From the NCBI GenBank assembly GCA_031390755.1, contig JANMTS010000027.1:10104-74103 (forward strand): a stretch of DNA of 64,000 nt, given 5' to 3'. This document shows positions 24,764-32,963 of the stretch, one piece after another. The translations under genes and the position numbers were made by a program. Position 1 is the stretch's first letter. Every line of letters begins with the position of its first letter. The notes under the pieces were generated by a model. The model ran no database searches. It had not been told where the DNA came from and saw only the letters and a program-made list of their open reading frames with translations. This DNA comes from DATMER01 sp031390755 (GTDB lineage Bacteria > Acidobacteriota > Thermoanaerobaculia > Multivoradales > UBA5704).

Positions 24764-25087
24764 AATAACCTTCTCCCGCCACGGATAACGTTATCCCGTC
24801 GTGGATAAGCTTATCCCGCCGCGGATAAGCTTATCCGCCGCCGAATAACCTTCTCCCAGCGCCGATAAGGTCTCCCGCTCATCGGGAAAGCTTCTTGGCC
24901 GCGGGATAACCTTCTCGAAGCCAAAACAACCTTCTCCCGCGCCGGATAACCTTCTCGGCCGCGGGATAACCTTCACCGCCGCCAGATAAACTCCACGGCC
25001 GCCGGAGAACCTTTCCCGTTGACCGGGAAACCTTATTTGCCGCGGGAGAACCTTATCTGCCGCAGGATAACCTTCGTAGAAGACCGG
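24764..25087. repeat. Degenerate tandem array, about 16 units of about 20 bp
   Basis: The unit reads approximately ATAACCTTCTCCCGCCGCGG. I count sixteen successive variants of 18 to 22 bases with no spacer, spanning the whole gap between the deoxyhypusine-synthase-like gene and the XRE regulator. Several units carry AAGCTT/ATAAGCTTAT palindromes. The unit length is not a multiple of three and stops occur in all frames, so it is not coding. Not CRISPR: there are no unique spacers. Confidence 0.8.
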
Positions 25088-25106
25088 CGAAGCGGCCCGA
25101 GGCCAC

Positions 25107-25328
25107 CTACTCCTCGCCGTACTGAAATACCCGCTCCAGGGGGACGTCGAACACCCGCGCGATCCGGAAGGCGACCTCCAGCGAGGGAGAGTACTTGTTC
25201 CCCTCGATGGCGTTCACCGTCTGGCGCGTGACGCCGATCCGATCCGCGAGCTCCTGCTGCGTCATCTCTCCCTGGTGGAACCGGAGCGTCCGGATCTCAT
25301 TCGTGACGAGCCCGCCCCTCTTGCCCAT
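25107..25328 (-). CDS. XRE-family small transcriptional regulator
   Basis: A 73-residue Cro/CI-type helix-turn-helix protein: MTQQELADRIGVTRQTVNAIE is the HTH and YSPSLEVAFRIARVF the following helices. The whole protein is the DNA-binding domain. It lies 3 bases after the membrane-protein gene, a common pair in which the regulator controls its own two-gene operon. Confidence 0.9.
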   Translation of the reverse strand: MGKRGGLVTNEIRTLRFHQGEMTQQELADRIGVTRQTVNAIEGNKYSPSLEVAFRIARVFDVPLERVFQYGEE

Positions 25329-25331
25329 CGC

Positions 25332-25751
25332 TCAGGCTCCCCGCCGGTAGAGGAAGAGCTGGGAGCCGGTCTCGACGAGTTGGGCCAGCACCCAGAAGGC
25401 CAGCAGCACGTGGGTGAAGAGGAAGTTGCCCTCCGTCACCAGCGCCGTGCAGAGCGCCAGGAAGACCCCCGTCGCCAGCACGTAGGCTCCGTTGCGCGAA
25501 CCTTTCAGACCGATCAACCGGTCCCGCTCGTCCGTCTCCGTGCGCCGGTCCACGATCGCGATGAGGATATTGCCGACGATGGCCATGACCACCAGCACCA
25601 CCACCGCGAACACGAACAGCACGACCTGGTTCGGCATCACGTCCTCCGCAGGCGCCGGCAGCACCGTCACGAAGTAGAAGCCGAAGACCGCGACAAGGCT
25701 GACGAACATCAGCCACAGGCTCTTTTCCTGAAACGTCAGACCCACTTTCAT
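25332..25751 (-). CDS. Four-helix membrane protein paired with XRE regulator
   Basis: A 139-residue integral membrane protein from the ATG at 25751 (GGAGGG upstream), with four hydrophobic segments and a conserved cytosolic loop DRRTETDERDRLI between the second and third. This is like the DUF2178 group that regularly occurs beside a small XRE regulator. The function is unknown. Confidence 0.75.
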   Translation of the reverse strand: MKVGLTFQEKSLWLMFVSLVAVFGFYFVTVLPAPAEDVMPNQVVLFVFAVVVLVVMAIVGNILIAIVDRRTETDERDRLIGLKGSRNGAYVLATGVFLALCTALVTEGNFLFTHVLLAFWVLAQLVETGSQLFLYRRGA

Positions 25752-25818
25752 CGGGATACCCTCCACTCAGGCTTGTCTGCTATGTCTGACTCCATGTCCG
25801 AAATAGCCGACATTCAGG

Positions 25819-25860
25819 AGTATAGGGAGGAGGGCAGGACGTGTCAACTAGTTTTGACAC
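25819..25860 (-). promoter_or_regulatory. Sigma-70 promoter with overlapping operator
   Basis: On the minus strand TTGACA (25842-25847) and TATACT (25819-25824) are separated by exactly 17 bases, upstream of the membrane protein/XRE operon. The -35 box is inside an inverted repeat with arms GTGTCAA and TTGACAC (25841-25860), a good operator for the XRE protein, which would then repress itself. Confidence 0.7.
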
Positions 25861-25874
25861 TGCACCTGTTCCGG

Positions 25875-27992
25875 CTATCCGTCGCAGGGCAGCGCGGACG
25901 TATCCTGAACGGGCGGTGCGGCCTGCCCCTGCGGATTGCGGTAGACCTTCGACTCCCCCGTCGCCGTGTCGGTGACCGTGACGGTCAGCCCCGCGTCAGT
26001 CCCGGCGGCGTAGAAGACCCAGAAGCGCTGGTTCACCCCGCAGCCGTCGAGCACCTTGACGAGCATCTCCGGGTTGTCGGGAGCGAAGAACCAGAAAAGG
26101 CCGCCGCGGTCCACTCCCAGGCTCGTGAGCGGCACCGCGTGGGCCGCGCCCGAGTCCCGCGCGGTCTGGTAATTCACGTCGACCTGGAAGCGCCGGTCGC
26201 CGGCCGCCCGGTCGATACAGAGCCGCGTCGCGGACGCGACGCAGGGCGCGTTCCCGGAGCTGGTGGCCTTCAGAGTCCATTCGCGCGAGGTGCCGAGCAG
26301 GCCCTCCGCCGCGTCCGGATGGACGAAGGGGGTCTTGTCCTCGACCCTCAGCTCGACGCGGTACGTGCCGGCCGACGGGGGGACGAAGGTGAACGCGTTG
26401 CCGGTGGCGCTCGGGGCCGGGACGCCGTCGACCAGCCAGGTGACGCCGACCGATCCCTGGCCGGGCTTCAGGAGATCGACCGCGAGGCGGGTCCCGGCTC
26501 CGACCTTGGCCGTCACCGTTCCGGGCCGCGGAGACTCCGAGCCGGGCTCGATGAGATCGATCCCCGCGCCCGGCTGCCCCCAGCCGCCGCGATAGAGCTG
26601 GCGGACGTACTCCTGCCGGCAGACCTCGTCGAACGGCATGCCCAGGAAGTGCATCAGGCACTGCGTGTTCCGCGGTCGGTACATCCCGTACGTGCGATAG
26701 CGGGCTCCTTCGAAAAGGCCGAGGCTGTTCGAGCCCCTGGGCGTGGGGACCGGGGTCGAGGCGTCGATCCATGGATTCCATTTGACGAGATTGCGCGCGG
26801 TCTCGTCGGTGACGTTCGCCTCGCAGGGGCTCCCCGACCGATCGCTGCAGTCCGGAAAGCCGGGATAGGCGGAGTCATACTCGTCCGCCAGACGCGTGAA
26901 CGAATGGCCGTACTCGTGCCGCAGGATGTCGATGCCCTGCTCGTGGAGGGAGCTGACGGGGATGGTGCCTCCCGAGCCGCCGTACACGGGGTCGTTGACG
27001 ATCATCAGGACGCGGTCCCAGTTGGGCACCGCCGCCGCCGCCGTGAGAGCCTTCGTCACGTTGGCGACAAGCAGGCGCTGGATGCCGCCGACGCAGAAGG
27101 TCGAGTCGAACGCGGTGCTCACGAACGTCCCGGCGCGCGGATCGGATTGGGCTGCCGGGTCCGAGCAGCAGTTGCTCCCCCCGCAACCGGAAACGTAGGG
27201 AGGGTGGTCGGCGCCGGACTCTCTCGACGGGGTGAAGAGGCCGTGGAGGTTGACGAAGCTCCGGTACTCCGCATAGGGGCTCAGGTTGAAGAACTGGTCG
27301 CCGATCCGGCGCACGTCCGCGTTGAACAGATCCTCCTGGTCCGCGGTATAGCCGTCTCCCAGGACGAGGAGGTCCAGCCGGTTGGCCGGTTGGCCGGCCG
27401 GTCCGACGGTGAACGCCCTGGCGATCGGACGGGGAGTGGTTTCCAGGGCCGACTCCAGGGCCGACTCCAGGGCGGTCAACTGGCTCAGCTCGAAGACGGT
27501 CTGCCGTGCTCCCGTCACCACCAGCCTCTTTGCGGAGGACAGCATCGGGACTCTGACGACGAACGCGCGGACCTCCGCCTCGATCAGGTGCGGCTCGATC
27601 GCATTCACGCCCAGGCGCACCTCGCGGCCGTGGAACTCGCCGCGGATCCAGCGCGGGATTTCGGCGATATCCCGGTAGAGAACCTCGCCGGCCGCGGATT
27701 CCAACCGGACCACCACGGAATTCCCCGTCACGGCCTCGGTCTCGGCCGCGGCCAGCTCGACCTCCGCCGCCGGGCGCGGCTCGAGAGGGGCGTCGAGCTG
27801 CACCCTCTGCGCGGAGGCCAACCGGACCTCCTCCCCCTCAATCGTGAAGACCAGATAGTGGGCCTCCTGGAGCGTGGCCCGCTCCTCCGCGAGAGCAGGG
27901 CTCGAGGAAAGCAGGGACGAAAGCAGGAAAGCGCCGAGGCCAGGAGTGAGCGCGAACGAAACGAGCCACCTGAGTCGCACCGGGAAATGCAT
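25875..27992 (-). CDS. Secreted peptidase M64 family protein
   Basis: A 705-residue exported zinc peptidase. A signal peptide covers the first 35 residues; a beta-rich propeptide follows; the catalytic domain contains HEYGHSFTRLADEY (zinc histidines at about 356 and 360) after VLGDGYTADQEDLF, as in the IgA-peptidase M64 family. A PKD/REJ-like domain (about 480-570) and a C-terminal beta domain (ATRLCIDRAAGDRRFQVDV, WVFYAAGTDAGLTVTVTDTA) complete it. The last domain is one I associate with secreted proteins of Acidobacteriota-like genomes. Confidence 0.9.
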   Translation of the reverse strand: MHFPVRLRWLVSFALTPGLGAFLLSSLLSSSPALAEERATLQEAHYLVFTIEGEEVRLASAQRVQLDAPLEPRPAAEVELAAAETEAVTGNSVVVRLESAAGEVLYRDIAEIPRWIRGEFHGREVRLGVNAIEPHLIEAEVRAFVVRVPMLSSAKRLVVTGARQTVFELSQLTALESALESALETTPRPIARAFTVGPAGQPANRLDLLVLGDGYTADQEDLFNADVRRIGDQFFNLSPYAEYRSFVNLHGLFTPSRESGADHPPYVSGCGGSNCCSDPAAQSDPRAGTFVSTAFDSTFCVGGIQRLLVANVTKALTAAAAVPNWDRVLMIVNDPVYGGSGGTIPVSSLHEQGIDILRHEYGHSFTRLADEYDSAYPGFPDCSDRSGSPCEANVTDETARNLVKWNPWIDASTPVPTPRGSNSLGLFEGARYRTYGMYRPRNTQCLMHFLGMPFDEVCRQEYVRQLYRGGWGQPGAGIDLIEPGSESPRPGTVTAKVGAGTRLAVDLLKPGQGSVGVTWLVDGVPAPSATGNAFTFVPPSAGTYRVELRVEDKTPFVHPDAAEGLLGTSREWTLKATSSGNAPCVASATRLCIDRAAGDRRFQVDVNYQTARDSGAAHAVPLTSLGVDRGGLFWFFAPDNPEMLVKVLDGCGVNQRFWVFYAAGTDAGLTVTVTDTATGESKVYRNPQGQAAPPVQDTSALPCDG

Positions 27993-28275
27993 GCCGGTCT
28001 CCGATCTATAGATGCGTTGCCACGGTAAATATAGAACGGCTACCCCCGGCCCGGAGCCCCTCCGCTTGTCCTTGCTGTGGTCGTACGGCCGAAGGCCAGG
28101 ACCGGCAGGGGCGATTTGGGGAGATAGTTGCCGATTCTGAAGGGGAAGGCTCGGATCGCGCGGACTGAATGTAGGCTCCCGGCTCCTGGAACGGGGCGAT
28201 CCCTCGGCCAGGAAGCCAGGTTCCTTGAAAACTTGCAGGGACGGCGGCTGCCGAGTCCAAGGCCACCGCCGTTCC

Positions 28276-28403
28276 GACCCAGGGGGTCCGCCTTTTCGGG
28301 GAGGGAGGCGGAGACGGCCGGAGGTGTGCGCAGAAGTGCGGGCTGCACACGCCTCCGTTGGCCCGGGGTGCCTCCGTGACCGTCCAGACCTCCCCGACTT
28401 TTT
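28276..28403 (+). ncRNA. Copy 2 of the 128-nt structured RNA-like element, in the leader of the esterase gene
   Basis: It aligns with 1770-1897 at the same length of 128. The first hairpin is CCGCCT/AGGCGG (in copy 1 CCGCC/GGCGG), with loop CGGGGAGG conserved. The block GCCGGAGGTGTGCGC is identical, the middle varies with its own pairing, and the 3' end is GGGGTGCCTCC ... CAGACCTCCCCG then T5 at 28399-28403. The T run lies 106 bases before the esterase start codon, a typical place for an attenuator. The rest of the 27993-28509 gap shows no gene. Confidence 0.6.
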
Positions 28404-28509
28404 CCTGCCTGGCCCCGAGTCACCTGGAACCCATCCTGTCGTGCCTGATACCCTGCGGGGAACGTCAGGTAGACACGTCCGGCCCGCGCCGCGGTCCTGG
28501 GGAGCCACC

Positions 28510-30828
28510 ATGCTGTCGATCCTTCGCCATCGTTTCGTCTGTCGCGCCCTCGTCCTCGCTTGCGCTTCCGGGCTCGCCGGGCTCGCCAGTCTCGCCGGGC
28601 TTGGGGCCGCGCCACTCGCCGGCATGGAGGAGGCGCCCGTGCCTGCCGGCGCCGACCTCACCCCGGAGCTCGACCTCGGTTTCGAAGCGGCGAGCGCGGA
28701 CTGGCGCGTCAGCGGCTCCGAGGTCGACGCCACGGTGGCGCACGGCGGCAAGCGGTCGATGCGCATGCGCTCCGCGGGGGGCGAAGAGTACGCCTCCTTT
28801 CGGCGCACCCTGCCACGCGAGCCTGCGCTGGGCAAGTGGGTTCGGCTCAGCGGCTGGATTCGCACGGCAGGGCTCAAGGATGGGACTGCCCGATTGTGGC
28901 TGCGTGCCGACCGCGGCCGCGAACCCGTGGCCTTCGACAACATGGAGGATCACGCCCTCAGCGGCGACACGGACTGGACGCGGGTGGAGGTGGCGATCGA
29001 GGTGCCCGCGGACGCCACCGCGGTGCTTTTCGGTGGCATTCTGGAAGGAGCCGGGATGGCGTGGGTCGACGACCTCGCCTTCACCTTCGGGGAGGCTGCG
29101 GCGCCGGCCCCCGCCGAGATCAGCGGCAGGGTTGCCGGGCCCGGCGGCGAGCCGGCGGCAGGGGCGGTGATCGCTGTCATCCCCGCAGGCCTGACCGAGC
29201 CGGCAAAGGTAGTGGTCGCCGGTGCCGACGGCAGATTCGCGGTGACGCTCCCCGCCGGTGCCTATGCCCTGACCGCCACCCATCCCCAGTGGGTCGCCGC
29301 CCACTCGCCGCTGGTGAAGGAAAGCGGCAAGTCCGTTCGCGATCTTCGGCTGGCGTCACCGGCCGAGGGGTTCCTCCTCGTCGGCGACATCAAAGACTCG
29401 ACGGGGGCCGCCGTCGCCAAAGCGGAAGCGCACTGCCTGGGCTCCTTCGCCGGGGGGGACCTCTTCGTCGTCCGCTCCGACGGCGCAGGACACTACGCAC
29501 TGCGCTTGCCGTCGGAGTATCACGCCTGCCGGGCGGTGGCTGGTGAGCTGCGCTCGCCTCTCGTCAGCGTCGCCCCAGGCACGGCCCGGAGAGATCTGTT
29601 GATCCACCGGCCGGCGCCCGCTCCACAGCCGGTCGTCGACTGGATCCGCAGCCAGTCGATTCCGCTCCGGACGGCGAGCGCCGGACAGGGCTTCACGGAC
29701 CTCGCGCCGCTGCGCGATGTCGTGGGCAGCACGCGGGTCGTGGGCCTGGGTGAGGCCACTCACGGCACGCGCGAGTTCTTCCAAATGAAGCACCGGCTCC
29801 TCGAATACCTCGTCTCCGAGCTCGGCTTCAGCGTCTTCGCCATCGAGGCGAACTGGCCGGAGTCCGAGGCGGTGGACGAGTACGTGCGGACCGGGCAAGG
29901 GGACCCGGCCAAAGCCCTCGACGGGCTCTACTTCTGGACCTGGAACACGGAGGAGGTGCTCGACCTCATCCGTTGGATGCGCCAGTGGAACTCCGTGCCG
30001 GGTCACCGGCAGGTCCGCTTCTACGGCGTCGACGTGCAGGTCGGTGCCGTGGCGGCGAAGCGCCTGGCGGAGCGGCTCGGGCAGATCGATCCGGCGCTCG
30101 CGGCGGAGGTCGGGCCGGTGCTGGCCCGGCTCGCCGCGGCCCCGCGGGGCGAGGCACCCGACGGGGAGACGATCGCCGCCGCCACCGCGGCGCTGGCGCG
30201 GATCGCCGAACGGCTGCCGGAGCCGGCCTCCGCGGCCGACCGGCAGGCCCTGATCGACCGGCAGTACGTGCGGGCGCTGAACCAATACCTCAAGCTGCAC
30301 GACGGCACTGCGCTCTACGCCACAGCTCGCGACCGCGGCATGGCCGACAACGTGCGCTGGATCGCCGACGTCGCCGAGCCCGGGTCGCGCATCGTCCTCT
30401 GGGCCCACAACGGCCACATCATGAATACCGAAGATCCGATCCCCTTGATGGGCCACAATCTCGAGACGGACTTGGGCAAGGACTACCTGTCGGTAGGCTT
30501 CATGTTTCACCACGGCGCTTTCCAGGCGATCGATCAGAACGGCTACGGGCTGAAAGAGCTCACGCTCGGCCCACCCGCGGCGGGTACCGTCGAGGACACC
30601 TTCCAGCGCGCCGGCTCGCCGCTCAGTTTCCTCGACCTGCGCCGCCTGCCGCCGAGCGGACCGGTCACCGAGTGGTTCCGCCGCCCGCAAGTGATGCGCA
30701 AGATCGGCTCCACGTTCTCCAGCGAGCCTGACGTGGCAACGGAGGTGGTGTTACCCGCCCTGTACGAGGCGGTGATCTATTTCGAGGCGACGACGCGCGC
30801 TCGTCCCAACCCGCCTGCGGAACGGTAA
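28510..30828 (+). CDS. Erythromycin-esterase family protein with N-terminal beta domains
   Basis: A 772-residue exported protein. After a signal peptide there is a lectin-like beta domain (about 50-195: WRVSGSEVDATV, VRLSGWIRTAG), one or two carboxypeptidase-regulatory-like domains (about 200-290 and 295-385: ISGRVAGPGGEPAAGAVIAV), then the Ere domain from about 400. This has the signature GEATHGTREFFQMKHRL and LWAHNGHI, with the catalytic histidine/glutamate set. True macrolide esterases are short and cytoplasmic, so resistance should not be assumed. The leader carries the 128-nt element. Confidence 0.85.
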   Translation: MLSILRHRFVCRALVLACASGLAGLASLAGLGAAPLAGMEEAPVPAGADLTPELDLGFEAASADWRVSGSEVDATVAHGGKRSMRMRSAGGEEYASFRRTLPREPALGKWVRLSGWIRTAGLKDGTARLWLRADRGREPVAFDNMEDHALSGDTDWTRVEVAIEVPADATAVLFGGILEGAGMAWVDDLAFTFGEAAAPAPAEISGRVAGPGGEPAAGAVIAVIPAGLTEPAKVVVAGADGRFAVTLPAGAYALTATHPQWVAAHSPLVKESGKSVRDLRLASPAEGFLLVGDIKDSTGAAVAKAEAHCLGSFAGGDLFVVRSDGAGHYALRLPSEYHACRAVAGELRSPLVSVAPGTARRDLLIHRPAPAPQPVVDWIRSQSIPLRTASAGQGFTDLAPLRDVVGSTRVVGLGEATHGTREFFQMKHRLLEYLVSELGFSVFAIEANWPESEAVDEYVRTGQGDPAKALDGLYFWTWNTEEVLDLIRWMRQWNSVPGHRQVRFYGVDVQVGAVAAKRLAERLGQIDPALAAEVGPVLARLAAAPRGEAPDGETIAAATAALARIAERLPEPASAADRQALIDRQYVRALNQYLKLHDGTALYATARDRGMADNVRWIADVAEPGSRIVLWAHNGHIMNTEDPIPLMGHNLETDLGKDYLSVGFMFHHGAFQAIDQNGYGLKELTLGPPAAGTVEDTFQRAGSPLSFLDLRRLPPSGPVTEWFRRPQVMRKIGSTFSSEPDVATEVVLPALYEAVIYFEATTRARPNPPAER

Positions 30829-30912
30829 GGGAGGCGAACAGGCGGGCGACGACCCAGAGACCTCACGGAGGGGAACACGGGATCTTCTCCACAAGTCCGC
30901 CGCCCTTCTTCA

Positions 30913-31230
30913 TCATGCGGCGGCGTGTTCAGGGATCTTGTGAATCTCGTCGCACAGCTTCCGCTCGGCGTGCCACAGATCGTGGGCTGTCTGCATCCGA
31001 AGCCAGAAGCCGGCACCGTTCCCACAGAACCTCCCAAGACGCACCGCCATCTCCGGCGAGACGGCCGAGCGCTCGGCAAGAATCGAATGCAGCATCTGCC
31101 GGGAGACGCCAAGTTGGCGCGCCGCCTCGGAGACGGTGAGGTTGAGCGCAGGGAGCACGTCCAGGCGCAGCATCGCCCCGGGGTGGGCGGGCTCCATTCG
31201 GGGTGGTTGCTTGGCGGAATACTCAGGCAT
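30913..31230 (-). CDS. HigA-family antitoxin
   Basis: A 105-residue antitoxin from the ATG at 31230. HTH region VSEAARQLGVSRQMLHSILAE, then the family ending GFWLRMQTAHDLWHAER. It binds its own promoter and the HigB toxin. It is full length, but its toxin partner directly upstream is shortened at the N-terminus. Confidence 0.9.
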   Translation of the reverse strand: MPEYSAKQPPRMEPAHPGAMLRLDVLPALNLTVSEAARQLGVSRQMLHSILAERSAVSPEMAVRLGRFCGNGAGFWLRMQTAHDLWHAERKLCDEIHKIPEHAAA

Positions 31231-31240
31231 GGCCGGCTCC

Positions 31241-31450
31241 TCAGTGATACTGCTCAAGGTCTACGTGTAGGGCGTCGCCCTCGTCCCATTCAAAGGTGAT
31301 ACGCCACGGGCCGTTGACCGCGAGTGCGTAACGGGTGGGCTTACCTTGAAGCTGGTGGAGTCTCCATCCCGGCATGCTCAGCTCTCGCAAGTCCTCCGCT
31401 TCTCTCCCAGATCTTCCTCCGCTCCGGTCAGCTGTACGCGCACAAACCAA
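31241..31450 (-). pseudogene. Truncated HigB toxin
   Basis: The C-terminal two thirds of a HigB/RelE-type toxin are intact: PGWRLHQLQGKPTRYALAVNGPWRITFEW and the end HVDLEQYH (first motif longer than shown in related proteins, split here). The N-terminal 25 to 30 residues, normally beginning with a beta strand and basic helix (IKSF...KGL type), are not encoded upstream in any frame that I can find. Probably an inactive remnant beside an intact HigA. Confidence 0.65.
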
Positions 31451-31628
31451 TCAGCCTTCTCCCGCCATAGACGAACGCCATAGGCTGCTCGCTCCGGCAC
31501 TCCGGACCCTCATGGAGGCCGCAGAACCAGCCGCCAAGGGAGATCCCCCGGTGCGCTTCGTGACTCAGCCGTACTGTATCCTCGTGGCTCATGGAGGATC
31601 AAAAACTCGGCAGACGGGGCCTCAGTGC

Positions 31629-32126
31629 ATGAGCAACGCCGTGATCGCAGTGGCGCTATTTATTCCGTTCGTGTTTCTCGATCAATGGGCATTCCGGTGT
31701 CAGCGCGTGGGTCGAGGAATCCTCCTGCTGACGAGGGAAGGTGCTGCGGCGCTGAGCCGGCTTCCGCGCGTGTTGCCCTTTCGATTCGCTTTGGCGGTCT
31801 GGTCCGCGTCGTTCCTGTGGATTGCGTCGGCCGTGTTCGCGTGGCGCGCCTGGGGCTGGCCGAGCCTGATCGTCATAATCTCTTACCGCTTTGTGTTGGA
31901 GTATTTCGTCGATCGCTTCAGCCCCTGGCCTTCTTATCTTCGCTTACTTCTCCTGATTCGAGCGCACATCGTGTCAGGAGAAGCTGGCTTCGAGAGCATT
32001 CCTCTGCTCCTGTACATCGCCAGGGTAGAGCGACAACTGGCCGAGGGAGCCGACTTTGAGAAGGTTACTGTGGGGGTATGGCGTGCCCGCGTGAAGGACC
32101 CCGGCTCAACTGGACACGCCCCTTAA
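31629..32126 (+). CDS. Small membrane protein of unknown function
   Basis: A 165-residue protein from the ATG at 31629. Three hydrophobic segments (about 3-18, 58-75, 78-95) precede a soluble C-terminal part with amphipathic helices (ARVERQLAEGADFEKV). The frame is open upstream but that part is not protein-like. I do not recognise the family. It sits in the accessory patch near the tRNA genes. Confidence 0.55.
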   Translation: MSNAVIAVALFIPFVFLDQWAFRCQRVGRGILLLTREGAAALSRLPRVLPFRFALAVWSASFLWIASAVFAWRAWGWPSLIVIISYRFVLEYFVDRFSPWPSYLRLLLLIRAHIVSGEAGFESIPLLLYIARVERQLAEGADFEKVTVGVWRARVKDPGSTGHAP

Positions 32127-32145
32127 CGCGCTGTCTCTCCTCTCC

Positions 32146-32547
32146 TTACCGAATGCGGATTTCGTAGGTTTCGACGATGCCGCGCCAATAGGACCATCCC
32201 CAGCCATCTAGGACCCCATTCTTGAGGACCAGGGGAGTAAGTTCATCGTCGGTGATAGCACCGTCGCTGGCTTTCAGGTCGGTGTAGTACAACAGGATCT
32301 CCCATTGTTGCCCGCCCGCCTGATGCGCCTCGGTGCGATAGGGGTTGTTGATCTTCCCCGCCGGTAGGCCGCTCACTCGGTCGAAGACCTGGATCGACTC
32401 CGTTCCCATTGCGGCGAGCACTTGGGGCTTCGTCATGCCGATGCTAAGCAGGGAAAGCCTCTCCCTATTCTGGGTCTTAACGGCATCGGCGGTGATGCAG
32501 GCAGTCAGGGACAGCACGGCGAGGAGCAAGGCGCTCCGGACAGTCAT
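32146..32547 (-). CDS. Small lipoprotein, DUF3192-like
   Basis: A 133-residue lipoprotein with lipobox LTAC. The body NRERLSLLSIGMTKPQVLAAMG followed by INNPYRTE and EILLYYTDL matches the pattern of DUF3192/SmpA-like small envelope proteins. The ending WGWSYWRGIVETYEI is also conserved in such proteins as I recall. Envelope location; function unknown. Confidence 0.75.
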   Translation of the reverse strand: MTVRSALLLAVLSLTACITADAVKTQNRERLSLLSIGMTKPQVLAAMGTESIQVFDRVSGLPAGKINNPYRTEAHQAGGQQWEILLYYTDLKASDGAITDDELTPLVLKNGVLDGWGWSYWRGIVETYEIRIR

Positions 32548-32668
32548 GCAGATTCCCTCCTTTAATCGAATATGTTACATCGGAGGTGCTAGCTGGGCTC
32601 GGGTGCCCTCTTCGGAGGACGGCATTTGTCCGACCACCGGCCTGAAGAGGCGCTACCTCCTCCCCCGG

Positions 32669-32722
32669 GCGCCCGGCCCCCCAACCGGACACGCCCCCCC
32701 CGGTGAATCGCCCCCTCAGTGC
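32669..32722. repeat. Left copy of a C-rich repeat flanking a small gene
   Basis: Shares CGGCCCCCCAAC and AATCGCCCCCTCAG with 32970-33030 in the same order and orientation. A shorter related piece (CAACTGGACACGCCCC) is at 32106-32121. The two main copies bracket the gene at 32751-32963. Confidence 0.6.
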
Positions 32723-32750
32723 CGGCTATCTGGGAGTAGAATTTGCGCCC

Positions 32751-32963
32751 ATGGAACCCCAGACATGGAAGCGCCCCCTGGTCCTGGTCGGTCTGCTCAT
32801 CCTTCTCTTTTGTCTTTGGCAGGTAAAGATGACACGGTATTGGTACGTGGGCGCCGGAGAGGAAATGTACCGGGTAGACCGATGGACTGGGGAGATTCTC
32901 TACATCGTTCAGGACCATGCCTACTGGGTCGAGATGCCGCCTCCCTGGCGAAGGCCGAAATAG
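32751..32963 (+). CDS. Small single-pass membrane protein
   Basis: A 70-residue protein from the ATG at 32751: one hydrophobic helix (PLVLVGLLILLFCLW), then a short extracytoplasmic tail with YRVDRWTGEI, a motif common in tiny proteins that follow a transmembrane helix. It overlaps, on the other strand, an implausible C-terminal extension of the gene at 32797-33354, and I regard this frame as the real one in that overlap. It is flanked by the direct repeats at 32669 and 32970. Confidence 0.55.
   Translation: MEPQTWKRPLVLVGLLILLFCLWQVKMTRYWYVGAGEEMYRVDRWTGEILYIVQDHAYWVEMPPPWRRPK

Noticed and set aside
24764..25087. CRISPR array
   Set aside because: Units follow each other without unique spacers and are degenerate; no cas genes.
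28510..30828. Macrolide resistance gene
   Set aside because: The family name suggests it, but signal peptide, extra beta domains and length differ from the proven resistance esterases.
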